A stretch of DNA of 64,000 nucleotides, taken from Smallanthus sonchifolius (lineage: Eukaryota; Streptophyta; Magnoliopsida; Asterales; Asteraceae). Location of the stretch: positions 32,374,001 through 32,438,000 of the forward strand of contig CM042043.1 in assembly GCA_023525975.1 (NCBI GenBank), in the 5' to 3' direction. Of this stretch, positions 22,459 through 34,680 are shown one piece after another. The translations under genes and the position numbers were made by a program. Below the pieces are notes generated by a model. That model had not been told where the DNA came from and did not search any database. It was given only the letters and a program-made list of their open reading frames with translations. Numbering within the stretch: position 1 is the first letter of the stretch; each line of letters begins with the position of its first letter.

Positions 22459-23185
22459 TCGAATGTGTATGAGCTTTCAATTACCCGAAAAGACGATGAA
22501 TCGATAGCGTACAGTAGAGGCGAGTTCCGGCGTCGACGGGTTTGATTTCTGGTGCTCTTTGCTGCAACTCCGGCTAAATCATTGTGTCCAGAAGTTTTAG
22601 AGAGGATCGAGTAGTGTGTGTCATTTGTTTACTTGAGAGAATTAGGATCGAAATGGAGGAATCTATGGTCTCATGAAATGATTTGATGGTTTTGAGGTGA
22701 ATCGAATTCGCCAGAGTTATTTGTTGTAATTGTGGTGATTATTCGATTAATTGTTTTCGTTAATGGTAATGAAGCGTATATCGGTTACGAATTCAAACGA
22801 TTCTGTGTTAAAAAATTGCATTTACGTTTCAATTGACACGAGGCGCGACCATGCCTATACGAGGCGCGACCGTGCCAAGGCACCGGGCGCGACCGTTCCA
22901 AAGCAAGGCGCGCGACCGTGCCAAGGCACTTGGCGCGACCGTGCCTATTAATGTTTCTTGTTAATTTATAAAATCAGTCCTTGCAAATTTCAGTTTTGAT
23001 AGATTTATACAAGTATAAACTTATTTAGGATTTTGATAGGATATACCCGTGTAAAATTTACGGATTTGCATTGGAACATAGCAGTTAATTGTTGGTACGA
23101 ATAGAACAAGTCAGTGTACTAGAATTGGGTTTGAAATGTATCACATTGAACTGAAATACAGATAATGAAAATCAGAAATGTTACA
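22459..23185 (-). repeat. Element C 5' LTR, second segment
   Basis: Continues the LTR after D and ends in CAGAAATGTTACA at 23185, the mirror of the TGTAACATTTCTG start. With the first segment the LTR is about 2416 bp. It includes palindrome array 1 (about 22836-22955) and the small coding-like segment discussed for LTRs B, E and I (read right to left from about 22620 toward D). Confidence 0.9.
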
Positions 23186-26100
23186 TTCAGCCCTTTTCTT
23201 CTTTGCCAGTTGACCTTGCTGACCCATGAAAGCTCTGTAGATTTCTTTATTTGACAATTTATCAAGGTAGTATGCATCCTCACCTTGAGAAATCAGAGCT
23301 TCACAATAGTAGATGTAAGAGGTGCTGTTGGGATCTCAGCTTCAGCTTCAGCTTCATTGGCAAGTTGATGAATAGACACAGAGGAAGGGACTGCTTCACT
23401 TTCTTCCTTTTCCCATTCACTCCCATGTATAGCTTTGAAGGCTTCTTTGACATTTTGAGCAGCCACTTTTCTTGACTCTACTGCTGCACTCAGTTTGTTA
23501 GTTGATGAGGAGGGAAGGGATAGATCTGAGTCAGAGTCATCCATTACAAGCCATCCCTCCTTTTCAAGATAATCTTTGATAATTTTGATCATTGCTTGAC
23601 TTTCTAAGGAGTTAATGTTGCAGATGTGTGTTCTGAGCTCAAAGACCTTGTTCAGGAAGTCAGGTTTGAGGAGCAGGATCTCTTGGATGTTGTTGACTGT
23701 GAATGATGATCCATCATTTAAGAATAATTTAAAGCCAGAGGACCCGGTGCTTGACCATCCTTGCACTTCCAGGCCCCTGATCACTTCATTGCACAAAAAT
23801 ATTCTTCGACATAGAACTTCTTCTTCTATTAACACACTGCTCCTGATCAAGTCAAGTCTTGGAGCCAGTCTTTGTTCTGATGCTGTTGAAGATTCTGCAT
23901 GGTGTTCAGGATAGGCCACCCTGTCTGCTTCTTCTAGGAGCCTTTCAAACCAGGGTAGATTATTCTCCATCAAGACGTAGAACCTGTTCTGCTGAGAGAT
24001 CTGTAGAAGTGTTGGTGCAGCTTGATAGACACATTTCAAAAACCTGAAGTGGATTTAGTGTATTCCAATTCAGCTCTTCTACTCCACCAAACTCCCATCC
24101 AATCCAGAATCTCTCAGATAGACCATCATACCCCCAAGCTAGAATGGATTCAAATTCTAACTTATTTGCAGTCCGAGTGAATTGAGGGGCAATGGTCTGT
24201 CTCGATATGGCTGCAACAGCAGGAAGTATGCTGAGTGATGAAGGTGTGTCTTCATTTTGAATTTCATTCTTTAACACCTCATCAACAGCTCGGACAACTA
24301 ACTTCCAATCCTCAGTGATATCTTCCTCTTCATCTACTGAGTCTGGCAAGTCATGGACTTAAACAAAAGCATGTTTGTAGAGAGAACTTTGAAAAGTAGC
24401 CTGCTCTTGTATCCATTCATCGAGGCTGTCAGTATCATCTTCCATAGTAACTATCTCCCCCTTTTTGGTTGCATCAGTGCATAGAGTTTCATCAGTTTGA
24501 GTGCCCACTGATACAAGGGAGGGAGTAGTCACCGGGGGCATTGATGGGCTTCAAGCATAGAGACTTGGTACCATAGTTTGGACACTTCAGCCTCTAGCAT
24601 TGCCACCCTGGCCGTCAATTCCAAATTTTGCAGTTTCAGTCTGTCCTCATCCACAGTTGTGAAATCCTTGGAAGTAGATGGGGCCTTAGTCCTAGCCTCT
24701 GTATCCCCATCACCCTGGTTTTCTTGGCACCTGGGATTCCTCTCAGTGAAGAATGTTTCAAGAGAAACATTCTCACTGTGAGTTGCCCTGGTTAGGGTCT
24801 CAATGATGTTATCACTGTCCTCCTGGTCAATTGATGTACCAGAAGTAGTGATAGCCCTTTCCACATTCACTCTATCGTCACTCCCAGAGTGAACCTTCTT
24901 AGGTGATGAACTTGGGCTGGGTACATTAGCAGCCAAGTCAATCAATATCTCTGAGATAATGGTAGTTGGAGAAGGTATATCACCTTGACTAGGTGCCTCT
25001 ACACTTAAGTTCAGAGAAGAAAGATAATGAAATGGCTCAGCAGGTTGTTCTATGGATTCGGGATGTGATCCTAATCCTAATAGAGAAACTTCCAAGGAAG
25101 TCTCTCTAATGGTTTGGCTATCCCTTTTGATATTCTCATCAGAATGTTGAGATTCTGAATGATGACTTTTAAGTTGGGATTGGGCCTATGAGACAAGAGT
25201 AGAAGGAGTCTTCTTGCTCCTTTTTCTGGTATATTTTGCCGCAACTGGGGCCTCGTGTTCCAGTTGGGCGGTGATAACATCCAAAACATATGTAAGTAGT
25301 TTTTGTGCATGTGCATCCTTAGTAGTATGCACAGGGGTTCGAACAGTAGAAGCAGTTTGTTGTTCAGGTTTTAAAGTGGAGGGTGTGGGATCAGTATCAG
25401 CTGGGACTGCTGAACTATCACCCTGGGTAATTTGTATGTTCATCATTGTAGATAACAATGGAACATTGACCCCTGAGAACTTTTTAGAAACATTTCTCAT
25501 GCTTTGAAAAATGTTATTTTTATGTCCCAGCATAAGATAGATTCTTTCAGGTTTTGAAATATCTTTTAATTCATTGTTGAAAACTTCCTGCAAGAATCTT
25601 GGGTACATATAAAATGCCTGCTTTGCACCTTCTTGAAGGTTATATCTCAAACTTTCAAAGATGAGATGTGCAAAGTTGAAACCTTGGCCAGAGACCATAC
25701 CGTAAACGGCAGAGGCAAGTGCAGAGCTCACTTGGTGCCATCCACTTCTCTGCTGTGATATGCATTGTAGAAGAGTGTGGCATAGAAACTTCCATGGAGG
25801 GCCCATCAGCGCCTTTTCAATGGTGTACTCGTTCTGATTTCCAGTGTACCCTATGGATACAAAGTTCCTCATATATTCTTCCTTTGAGTATGAAATGGCG
25901 GCCCCCTCGTCTTGAAGCTTGAGATGTTTTCAGAGGGTAGCTTCAGTGATGGTGATGTCTTTTCCGTCTACCTTGGCTTAGATTTAGGGTATCCCCTGTT
26001 CGGTAGAGTAGACGGTGGTGTTTCAAAAGTCCTCCATATGAGGGATGTATATGGTGGGGTTGACCGTTAATGCAAAATATATATTTGATCGACAGAGAAA
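23186..26100 (-). pseudogene. Element F post-pol ORF (unknown or env-like function)
   Basis: Several minus-strand segments (25872-25186, 25095-24529, 24541-24359, 24349-23960, 24039-23293) read as one decayed protein, with upstream continuation to about 26090 including ALTVNPTIYIPHMEDF. Near the start are MGPPWKFLCHTLLQC, HQVSSALASAVYG and FNFAHLIFESL. A Ser/Thr/Pro-rich middle follows, then a short coiled coil (LQNLELTARVAMLEAEVSKL near 24600) and a C-terminal region with no known domain. Similar proteins are common downstream of pol in SIRE-like elements of Asteraceae (remembered, not searched). No signal peptide or clear membrane span is visible, so a true envelope role is unproven. It is broken by frameshifts and stops and by insertion of C at 23185/23186. 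Confidence 0.65.
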
Positions 26101-26515
26101 GTCGATCATGTCATTGAACCCCTTGGACTTCTTTCCTTTTACTAGGTATGCGGTGAGATTGTGTTAGGGTGAGAACTTGTCATCGGGCTGGTTTATATCA
26201 GCCTCTGCCAATGTTGTTGGGTTTGGAGGGAAGGAGGAAGGTTTTTGAAAGGTGGTTAAGTATGGAAGGCTTTGTATGCTTTGAATGCTTGAGAGAAAAT
26301 GGTGAGAGTTAGATTGGAATTGAATGTGAAGAGGTTATGGAGAAATTTGATTTGTGTTATAACGGCAGAGGAGGGAAAAAGCAAAGTTACTTGTACAGTA
26401 CAACCTCATTCACTTTTCACTCTTACAGCTGTAATACACTATAGTAGTCATGGTAAAGACTGAAAGTACTTTTTACAGCGGGTAAAAGTTAATTTGGACT
26501 TATTTTTACCCATCA

Positions 26516-26767
26516 GCAGCAAACTTGGTTGCTGCGGATGGTTAAGCCTATCAGCTGCAAACATGGTTGCTGCGGATGGTTATGTCAGTCAGCAGCAAAC
26601 TCAATTGTTGCTGATGGATACAATGGCCCGCAGCAAAAATGTTGCTGCTGAATGCCTTAAAGCTATCCATAGGAAACTTGTTCCTGCTGATAACTTAATG
26701 CAGTCAGTGGCAAATTCTTTACTGCAGATGATTAAACCTGTCAGCAGCAAAAATGGTTGCTGCTGAC
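26516..26767 (-). repeat. 38-bp palindromic minisatellite between RNase H and post-pol ORF of F
   Basis: Seven units start at about 26516, 26554, 26592, 26630, 26669, 26707 and 26744. Each is an interrupted palindrome of the GCAGCAA...TTGCTGC type. The last has 11-bp perfect arms (GTCAGCAGCAA at 26740-26750 and its complement at 26757-26767). Unit five has changed both arms to AGGAA/TTCCT. The same words occur in the F LTR (about 55060-55330). Confidence 0.85.
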
Positions 26768-26833
26768 TTACAACTTTTGATTACAGCAAAAGACAAACAC
26801 ATTTATGAAACAATATTTAGAGACATATTTTAG

Positions 26834-28195
26834 TCAAATAATTCTCTTTTTCTCAGCTTGATCTCTTATGAAGTGATACCTGATGTCAATGTGCTTTGTC
26901 TTTGAGTGCTGCACCGAATTATTTGTGATTGATATAGCACTCATGTTGTCAATGTGAATGGGAGTGGCCATGAAAGTTATCCCATAATCAGCATTAGGTT
27001 TTGTATCCAGATGACCTGTGCACAGCAACTTGAAGCTGCAATGTATTCTGCTTCTGCTGTAGAAGTTAATACACAGGTTTGCTTCTTGCACTGCCATGAA
27101 ATCAGTCTTCCTCCCAGAAACTGACATCCCCCTGATGTGGACTCTTTATCCAAGTTGCATCCCCCATAGTCACTGTCAGTGTATGCATACAGGTTGAACT
27201 TATCATTTTTAGAATACCATAGCCCATGTCTTGGGGCTCCTTTTAAATATCTAAAAATTCTCTTGACAACTTGAAGATGTGTATTCTTTGGAGCTGCTTG
27301 GAATCTTGCACAGAGGCATACTGCAAACATGATATCTTGCCTTGAGGTAGTGAGATACATGAGTGACCCTATCATTGCACGGTATTGATGTTGATCAGTG
27401 TCTTGACCATCTTTGTCTAGAGTCAGTTGATGGTGCACTTGTATAGGAGTTCTTATAGCAGTGCAGTCAGCATCTTAAATCTTTCCAAAATGCTCTTGAC
27501 ATATTTGGATTGGCTGATAAAGATTCCGTTTGGAACTTGTTTGACTTGAAGACCCACAAAGAAATTTAGTTCACCCATTGAGCTTATTTCAAACTTTGAG
27601 TGCATCAGGATCTCAAAGTCTTTACACAACTTCTTCCTTGTTGATCCAAAGATGATGTCATCAACATAGATTTGTACCAGTAGGATTTCTCCCCCTTCAT
27701 ATTTGATAAACAAGGTCTGGTCAATGGCACCTCTTCTAAAGTTGTTGCTTAGCAGATATCTAGACAGAGTTTCATACCAGGCTCTTGGAGCTTGATGTAA
27801 GCCATAGAGTGCTTTGTCTAGTTTGAACACTTTGTTAGGATGGGCAGGATCTACAAAGCCTGGAGGTTGTTTGACGTATACTTCCTCACCAATCTTTCCA
27901 TACAGAAATGCACTCTTGACATCCATTTGATAAACCATGAAATTCTTGGATGCAGCATATGCCAGGAAAATTCTGATGGCCTCCAGCCTAGCAATAGGAG
28001 CAAAGACTTCATCATAGTCAATTCCCTCTTCCTGAGTGTAGCCTTAATCTACAAGTCTGGCTTTATTCTTTACGACAATGCCTCTCTCATCTTGCTTGTT
28101 CTTGAATACCCATCTTGTGCCAATATCAGCTTGACCAGGTGGAAGATCAATAATTTCCAGACATCTTGCCTCTTGAATTGCAGCAACTCTTCCTG
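26834..28195 (-). pseudogene. Element F RT-RNase H (C-terminal pol)
   Basis: RT: VYQMDVKSAFLYG at 27938, then KALYGLHQAPRAWYETL, the catalytic VQIYVDDIIFGST and the MSLMGELNFFVGLQ-type block. RNase H: YRAMIGSLMYLTTSRQDI, VKRIFRYLKGAPRHGL, AYTDSDYGGCNLDKESTSGG, LTSTAEAEYIAASSC and, in the last segment, IDNMSAISITNNSVQHSKTKHID. RT and RNase H segments lie in two frames with a frameshift near 27440, and another near 27000-27120. The sequence upstream of 27938 is also RT-like but carries stops. E is inserted at 28200/28201. Confidence 0.87.
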
Positions 28196-28200
28196 CATTG
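28196..28200. repeat. Target site duplication of E (left)
   Basis: CATTG, identical to 40801-40805. F pol reads through once E and one copy are removed. Confidence 0.93.
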
Positions 28201-30437
28201 TGTAACATTTCTGATTTTCATTATCCATATTTCAGTTCAATGTGATACATTTCAAACCAAATTCTAGTACACTGACTTGTTCTATTCGTACCAACAATTA
28301 AATACTATGTTTCAATGCAAATCCACAAATTTTACACGAGTATATCCTATTAAACTCTACATAAATTCATATTTATACAAGTCTGTCAATACTGAAATTT
28401 GCAAGGACTGATTTTATAAATAAATAATCAGAAACCCTAATAGGAACGGTCGCGCCTCGTTCTGGCACGGTCGCACGACTTGCTTTGGAATGGTCGCGCC
28501 CGGTGCCTTGGCACAGTCGCGCCTCATATGGGCACGGTTGCGCCTCTCGTCAGTTGAAACGTAAATGCAGCCTTTAATCACAGAAACATTCGATTTCGTA
28601 ACCGTTCTACACGTTTCAACTATTAACGAACAAAGTTAAGTCTCTTGATCATCATATTTACAACAAATAAACTAAATTACATCAATTCATCTCATAATCG
28701 TCCAATTCTTTCACGAGACCATCGAATTCACCACTTTGTTTGCAATTCTCCCAAGCAAACGCACTATCGATCCTCTCTGAAGCTCCTGAACACGTTGATT
28801 TCAACCGGAGTTGCAACAGAAGACACCAGAGGTCGTGCCTGGCCCAGACATGGTCGTGCCTCAAAACCCTAGACACGTTGATTTCATGTACTTGGCTAGA
28901 CTGGGTCGTGCCTCAAAACCCTAGACACGGTCGTGCCAGGCCCAGACACGGTCGTGCCTAGTGAACAACCTAATTATGCCTTCTGTTTGGTTAACACGGT
29001 CGCGTCCCTAACTAGCACGGTCGTGCCTTGTCTCAGGCACGGTCGTGTGTGTGAGAAAAGTCTTGGCAGAATAATTATTTTTATATTTTAAAAACAATAA
29101 GTATTTCAGATTAATTTTCAAATAAAAAATAACTGATTTTATAAAGATTTATATTAAATTATTTAAAAAGATCAAATTCTTAATACTAAAATAAATAGAA
29201 GTTATTTATTTAAAGTTACAAAATTAAATTTATAATTATTGTTAAACCCTACACTTAAATATTATTTACACAACTTATTTACACATCTTTATGAAAATAA
29301 AGTAAAGAAATTTATATTTAATATAAAACATCCAATACATTTTTTTACTAAATGACTAAGTTACATATTTTATAAATAAATAAATAAGGTAACAATTATT
29401 TATTTAATTTACATTTAAACAAAAATTATTTATTTAGGTTATACTTAATTACCCCTAATATCTACATTATTTTTATAACTAAGTTAATAAATAAAAAAAA
29501 TTTTGTTTTATTATTTAGTTATTCCAAACTCAAAACTTAATTTTATACAACACCATCAAAGTACAAACCACTAACACCTACAACTTCAAATTCCTTATAC
29601 ACACATCCAATTTAACCTTAGACTTAGACAAAGACTATTGTGCATACTATTGATTTGATACATATTACACTCTAGGTTAACGTTGTGCATTACGAGGACC
29701 TCGTATTACTATCTAGTCTCTCGTGTTAGCTATGCCTTTTATATCAAGTGAGTATTACATAGCCCCTTTTTTCTATTTTACACTTTTTGGGGTGGAACAT
29801 GAACAATATATAATATATTGCTTACATTTACACAAACTACACGAGTACAAATCCTCTTTACATTCATGTGTGCAAATTTGAGCTTTATGCTTGAGTGCTA
29901 GTTGTGCTAACTTTTGTGTGCAATTTATGTGCAATCATTAACTATTCAAGCCGACGGTAAACAATGATAGATCTATTGAGTCTGACAAACCCACCCAGAT
30001 TGGGGTGATTATACCGACAACACAATTTTGCATGCTAGTTACAAAGGTTTGATTGTACTTGGTTACACAATAGATGCTCTCCATAAATGTCTTATTTTAT
30101 CTTGTTATGTAAGGATTTGTTTATTTACAACTTATATGTTATCTATATACAAACCTGTGTACGCTCACCAACTTTTTATTTGACCTTATTTTATTCATGT
30201 TTCAGGTGCTAATGTGTGAGTTTGATCAAGACATGCTACACTTAAGTTTGGACTTAGCTAATTTAAATTCAAAGAACAAATTGTGTTTTCATTTATGTAC
30301 TTGTTGAATTTTGCTATTTGTGGTTGAATTGTTTGAAATGAAATTGATGATTAAATATTGAAATCTAGTGAACCTTGTGCTCATGAACAGTCTACATGTC
30401 CCGCCCTGATGATTCCACCGTCGGTTGGGGTGTGACA
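28201..30437 (+). repeat. Element E 5' LTR (2237 bp, internally rearranged)
   Basis: Starts TGTAACATTTCTG and ends GGGTGTGACA. It is 378 bp shorter than the 3' LTR. At about 28831 it jumps from the coding-like segment straight into palindrome array 2, and it then carries a reshuffled piece containing an extra copy of ACGTTGATTTCA. Array 1 is at 28442-28545 and the remains of array 2 at 28830-29050. Confidence 0.92.
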
Positions 30438-30440
30438 GAT

Positions 30441-30453
30441 TGGTATCAGAGCC
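30441..30453 (+). promoter_or_regulatory. Primer binding site of E (initiator tRNA-Met)
   Basis: TGGTATCAGAGCC, three bases after the LTR end. Confidence 0.93.
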
Positions 30454-30848
30454 TTGGTTACAGGGAAGTAGGTTATTAGACACCCTTGACCTAGACTATA
30501 ACTTTAGGACACCGACTTATGCCATGCTTCATGATTATGTGATATGTGCTACATGCTACGTGTTACATGCTACTGTGATTAGTTATTATTTCATTTTGGA
30601 TGCCTTACTTGTTAAAAATTCATGACTTATTAAGATATACTTAAATAAACAATATCCCTACCTATACCCTAAAACCTCATAATATTCTTACCTACTTCTC
30701 CATCATCATCTTCTTAGCATGTGGAAACTTCATGGATCTAAAACTATAAAAATCTTTTTATACCCTCGTTAAGGTTTTTAAACTTGTTAATTATTTGAGG
30801 ACACGTGCAATCTGGAAGGGAGACACCTGTATTCTGGGTTTTCTGTCT

Positions 30849-30901
30849 AGGAAAGCATTTCGCATAAATCCCAATCAACCGAGGGACCCGTATGCTTTCC
30901 T
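30849..30901 (+). promoter_or_regulatory. Leader stem-loop of element E
   Basis: AGGAAAGCAT (30849-30858) pairs perfectly with ATGCTTTCCT (30892-30901), with an inner TCCC/GGGA pair (30869-30872, 30883-30886). The loop has a 7-base insertion relative to C. The same structure with other bases is in LARD A. A packaging role is inferred from position and conservation. Confidence 0.6.
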
Positions 30902-31124
30902 GGGAATTCCCGGGATGAGTGTTTAGTTATAGGCTAAAGCATGTCTCCTTGAAAATTATATGAGTTTAATTAACCATAACGTGTCAAAGTATTCAAGTGA
31001 TTAGATCACTATTTGAGTACAATCCAAGCTATGATTTACTATTTTTTTTGTTGTCTTATTCTTTTAAATCCAGAAAATATTCATAAGTTCTTACATCTTT
31101 TCTTGTGTTGTGCGAATCTGTAGA

Positions 31125-32154
31125 ATGCCTCCCCGTCGTGCTACCATGACCAACAACAACACTGATATTGCTACCATCCTTGCACAACTTGTGAATCAAC
31201 TCACTCAAGCTAATGGGACCGCCAATGGTAACCATGGAGCTAATGGGGGTGGTGGTGCCAACCCACCACAATGCACCTTCAAACACTTCAATTCATGCAA
31301 TCCTTTTAAGTTCTATGGTACCGAAGGTACTACGGGACTTCTTCAATGGTTCGAAAGTATTGAGAATACCTTCCTCAATAGTGACTGCCCCGATAACCTT
31401 CGTGTTCGTCATGCCACAAGTGTCTTACAAAAACGGGCACTCACGTGGTGGAATGGGGAAAAGAGGAATAGAGGTGTGGAAGTAGCAATGGCCTTACCTT
31501 GGGATGAGGTTAAACGGCTAATGACCAAAGAATTTTATCCTCAAAATGAGGTAAAGAAACTGGAAGCCAAGTTTTGGGATCTTGCCCAAGATGGTGGTGA
31601 AAGTCTAGCTTATACAACTCGGTTCCATGAGTTGAGTCTTCTTGTGCCCCATATGGTCACACCTTTATCTCGCTGCATTGAGAAGTATATTGGTGGATTA
31701 CCTAGGCAAATCCAAGATACTTTCTTAGGGAGAAATCCCGCAACACTCGAAGATGCTATCCGCTTATCTGCTACATTAACCGACAACCATGTGAAAGCGG
31801 GAACTCTGACTAGAAAAGGCACCAAGAAAGTTCCCGACACTGCAACCCCTCCCACGCACGTCAAAGAAGCCACAATTGAACCCTCCAGTAAAAATAAGAA
31901 AAGAAAGGCTAGAAACTATGCTATGGTCACTCCTGTTATCCCTGTTAAGCAAGCTGTGCCTATGGTTCAAGCACCAGCCAAAAAGCCATATGTTGGGATC
32001 TACCCACTCTGTGCCACATGCAACTATCACCATCTCCAAAACATTCCATGTCGCCTTTGCACTCATGTGGGAAATATGGCCATACAGTTAATGTTTGTAG
32101 AGCCAAAGCACTTGCAGGCCAAGTCAACCCACCAAACCGAACCAACCCCCAAGT
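31125..32154 (+). pseudogene. Element E gag (5' part, interrupted by solo LTR G)
   Basis: ATG at 31125 (MPPRR). An Asn/Gly-rich start is followed by the Gag core: LLQWFESIENTF, TWWNGEKRNRG, FWDLAQDGGESLAYTTRFHEL and IGGLPRQIQDTF. A Lys/Arg/Thr linker leads into the Cys-rich end. There LCATCNYHHLQNIPC sits in frame, while the knuckle part CGKYGHTVNVC lies in another frame, so a frameshift is present near 32060. The G insertion at 32155 splits the gene, and the remainder (CYEC...) follows at 34681 with a further small deletion. It packages element RNA. Confidence 0.85.
32150..32154. repeat. Target site duplication of G (left)
   Basis: CAAGT, repeated at 34676-34680. Confidence 0.92.
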
Positions 32155-34675
32155 TGTCACGCCCCGACCGATGGCGGAATCATCGAGGCGGACAATGGAA
32201 TGATTGTTTAAATGCACATGATAACTAAAAAGTTGCATATTTCATTAATTAAATTTGAAGACAACAAAGATCCAAATACAATACATTTCAAATAACCTAG
32301 TCTAGTTCAAAACATTGATTTATTTAACTAGGTCCATAGTTCTTAAGTGGAGAAATCTTCAGCAACCAATCACATATCCAAACCTGAAACATTATTTAAA
32401 TCAAGTGTCAACTAAAAAGTTGGTGAGTACATAGGTTTTTGTAGTTCCGATAAGTAGTAGATAAAAACGTTTTGCAACTCATTGTTTATCTTGTTAAACA
32501 TAGTATATATATGGTGTATCATTTATCTAATCACAATTCAAACCTTGCTTGACGCGCTTGAACATAGCACAACAGCTAAGTCCGGTATGTTTGAATATAG
32601 TTACCCACTATATCAGGTATGTTTGAATATAACACGCGGCTATATCCGAGTATGCAGTAATAAACACCCTAACCGGGTGGGCTGGTCAGGCACAATAGAT
32701 CTATTAATATCACTGTTGGTTTTCTTGTGTTTAAAGTAAATGTATGTACACCCAAGATAATAAGCATATAGTCCACATGTATAACACGTATAAACAAAGT
32801 GAGTAGCATGTATAATGTTTCACCCCAAAATGCGTAAAAATGTAAAATAGGGGCTATGTAACTCACCTGGCTAGCGGATGTTTTTAATCCACAAGTGCGG
32901 GTGATAAGGATGTTGAAAACTAAGCACTAGATAAATATGTATTATTGTATGTTTGTATATGTGTATTGGTATTTAAATGCGTATAGGTTTATAATAACAT
33001 TCCTTAAAATTATTTGTATAAAATATTGTAGTAAAATAATAATGATCTTTATTAAAATTTAACATCTAAAAATATATATTTAATCTTGTTAAATATTTAC
33101 ATTTTTGAATAATTTGTTATTATGTTTATTGTATTATATATAATAATAAATAAAAGAAAAAGTTTTTATTTGTTTAATTATTATATATTTTTATGAGTTA
33201 AAATTATTTTAACAAGTTTATAAAATATAGGGTTATTATTTTATAAAAAAAAAATTGGACGGGTTAAATATGCGAAGAAAAATGTTATTTAATAGTTTTG
33301 AAAATAAATGAATGAGTCAACCGACCCGTAATAGTTTTTTATTGTATAGGTGTAATATTAAAATATGATAAAATAAATAAATAAAATAAAAACAGAAAAA
33401 AATTGGGTTGGGCCGGAGGCCACAAGAATCGAACCCGCGACCTACAACACAAACACACACACGCATAACCAGCCAGGCTACTGCCCATCGCTGGTTATGT
33501 GTGTATTGTTTAATTTATAACATATACCAAAAAGCTGGTCGCTGGTTCTCGGCAACGGGCAAGCCGTATCCGAGGACACTGGTTTGCCCGGTGATCGATG
33601 GTCTGAGGCCGAGATTTCAATTGGGATAGATTGCCCGTTGATAATAGAAGTTAACAGAACCCATTTGAGGCTCGAACCTGGTCGCGAAGGGTCTGGTCGG
33701 CAGGGTCCTATATCCAAGAATGGGAATCAAACTTCGGGATGGAATTAGGCTCTGATATCTTGGTCACAGCTTCTCTCAGAGACGACGAACACAATGGTAG
33801 TTTCAATTTTGAGTGAGAGTGGGTGAAGAGGGGATGGCGAGCTCGTGCAGGTTCGGTAATGGCTTTTTATAGTCGAGCTCGATCCTGATAATGAGACAAG
33901 CAATTGAGCATGTCCCGACACTCGTCTGGACGAGACGAAGCTGTCGAGCCATCTTGCAGGCGTGGAGATTGACTGTCGGGGCCGAATTTGTGGCGTGGGT
34001 TTTCGGCCACAAACACGATCGAACTTTCTGTATGTCGGGGAGACCAATTGGTCGGGGGCTATTGTTCGCGTGGGGACGACGAGGTCGGGGAGACCAAATT
34101 CGACTGTCGAGGTGCTGGGAACAGGCGTGTCGAGGGTTCGCCGGAAAATGGCTCGGACCGTCGGTCACTGGAAGAGACAACCGGAAAAGCGAATTGGGAT
34201 TTGGCAGGAATGGTCCCTGAAGTTTGTTTTTGTATTAAAATAGTCCCTGAGATAATTACGGATGAGTCCTTGTGGTTTGATTTGTACAGAATTAGTCCCT
34301 CAACAGATTTTATCTTAAAACCTTCTAGTTTGAAAATTTTCAAAGCAACCCCTCCATTTTTATAAAAATAAATTTCTTTTAATTTCTTTTAATTTCAAAT
34401 ATATTTTATAAACTTATTTTTTATTATTATTATAAATAATTTTTATAAAATTTATTTATCTTATTTAAATAGGTTATTTTATTAAATATGAAAATTTTAA
34501 ATTTAAAATTTTATATAAGTTTTAAAACTTATAAAATTTTAATTAATTTAAATCCGTAAAATGAAAATACCTATTTGTATAAAACTAAATAAAACACTCG
34601 TATTTTATTTAATTTGAGTGTGATTACATAATAATTATATTACAAGTGCACGAATGAAAAATCCGAAACGTCACA
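32155..34675 (-). mobile_element. Solo LTR G (2521 bp) inside E
   Basis: Starts TGTCACGCCCCGACCG and ends AACGTCACA, flanked by the 5-bp duplication CAAGT (32150-32154 and 34676-34680), with no internal region: a solo LTR left by LTR-LTR recombination. Its terminal block resembles the end of the C/E/L LTRs but the middle is unrelated to E. It contains two tRNA T-arm-like sequences (33425-33435 and about 33666-33676). Its GC-rich part (about 33540-34210) gives overlapping open frames on both strands that I do not accept as genes. Confidence 0.9.
33397..33480 (-). other. Pol III-like A/B-box unit in LTR G
   Basis: On minus: an A-box-like TAGCCTGGCTGG (33469-33480), a B-box GGTTCGATTCT (33425-33435) and a T7 run about 20 bases further (33397-33403). 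This is the order of a type-2 Pol III promoter with terminator. No acceptor stem can be paired, so it is not an intact tRNA gene. The A-box has one mismatch at a conserved A. Confidence 0.45.
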
Positions 34676-34680
34676 CAAGT
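34676..34680. repeat. Target site duplication of G (right)
   Basis: CAAGT, the partner of 32150-32154. Confidence 0.92.

Larger units (their letters stand above)
9829..23185 (-). mobile_element. Element C: Ty3/gypsy chromovirus, minus strand, left end truncated
   Basis: Reading right to left: LTR (13933-23185, split by D), primer site, leader hairpin, gag, protease, RT, RNase H and start of integrase, then cut at 9829 by LTR B. The rest of integrase, the chromodomain and the 3' LTR must lie left of the window. Its pol is nearly the same as in E and L. It is inserted in the post-pol ORF of copia element F, whose sequence resumes at 23186. Confidence 0.88.

Noticed and set aside
33408..34365. 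Several overlapping ORFs of 70-125 codons on both strands
   Set aside because: They overlap in all frames over the GC-rich core of solo LTR G and have no domain or codon signal.
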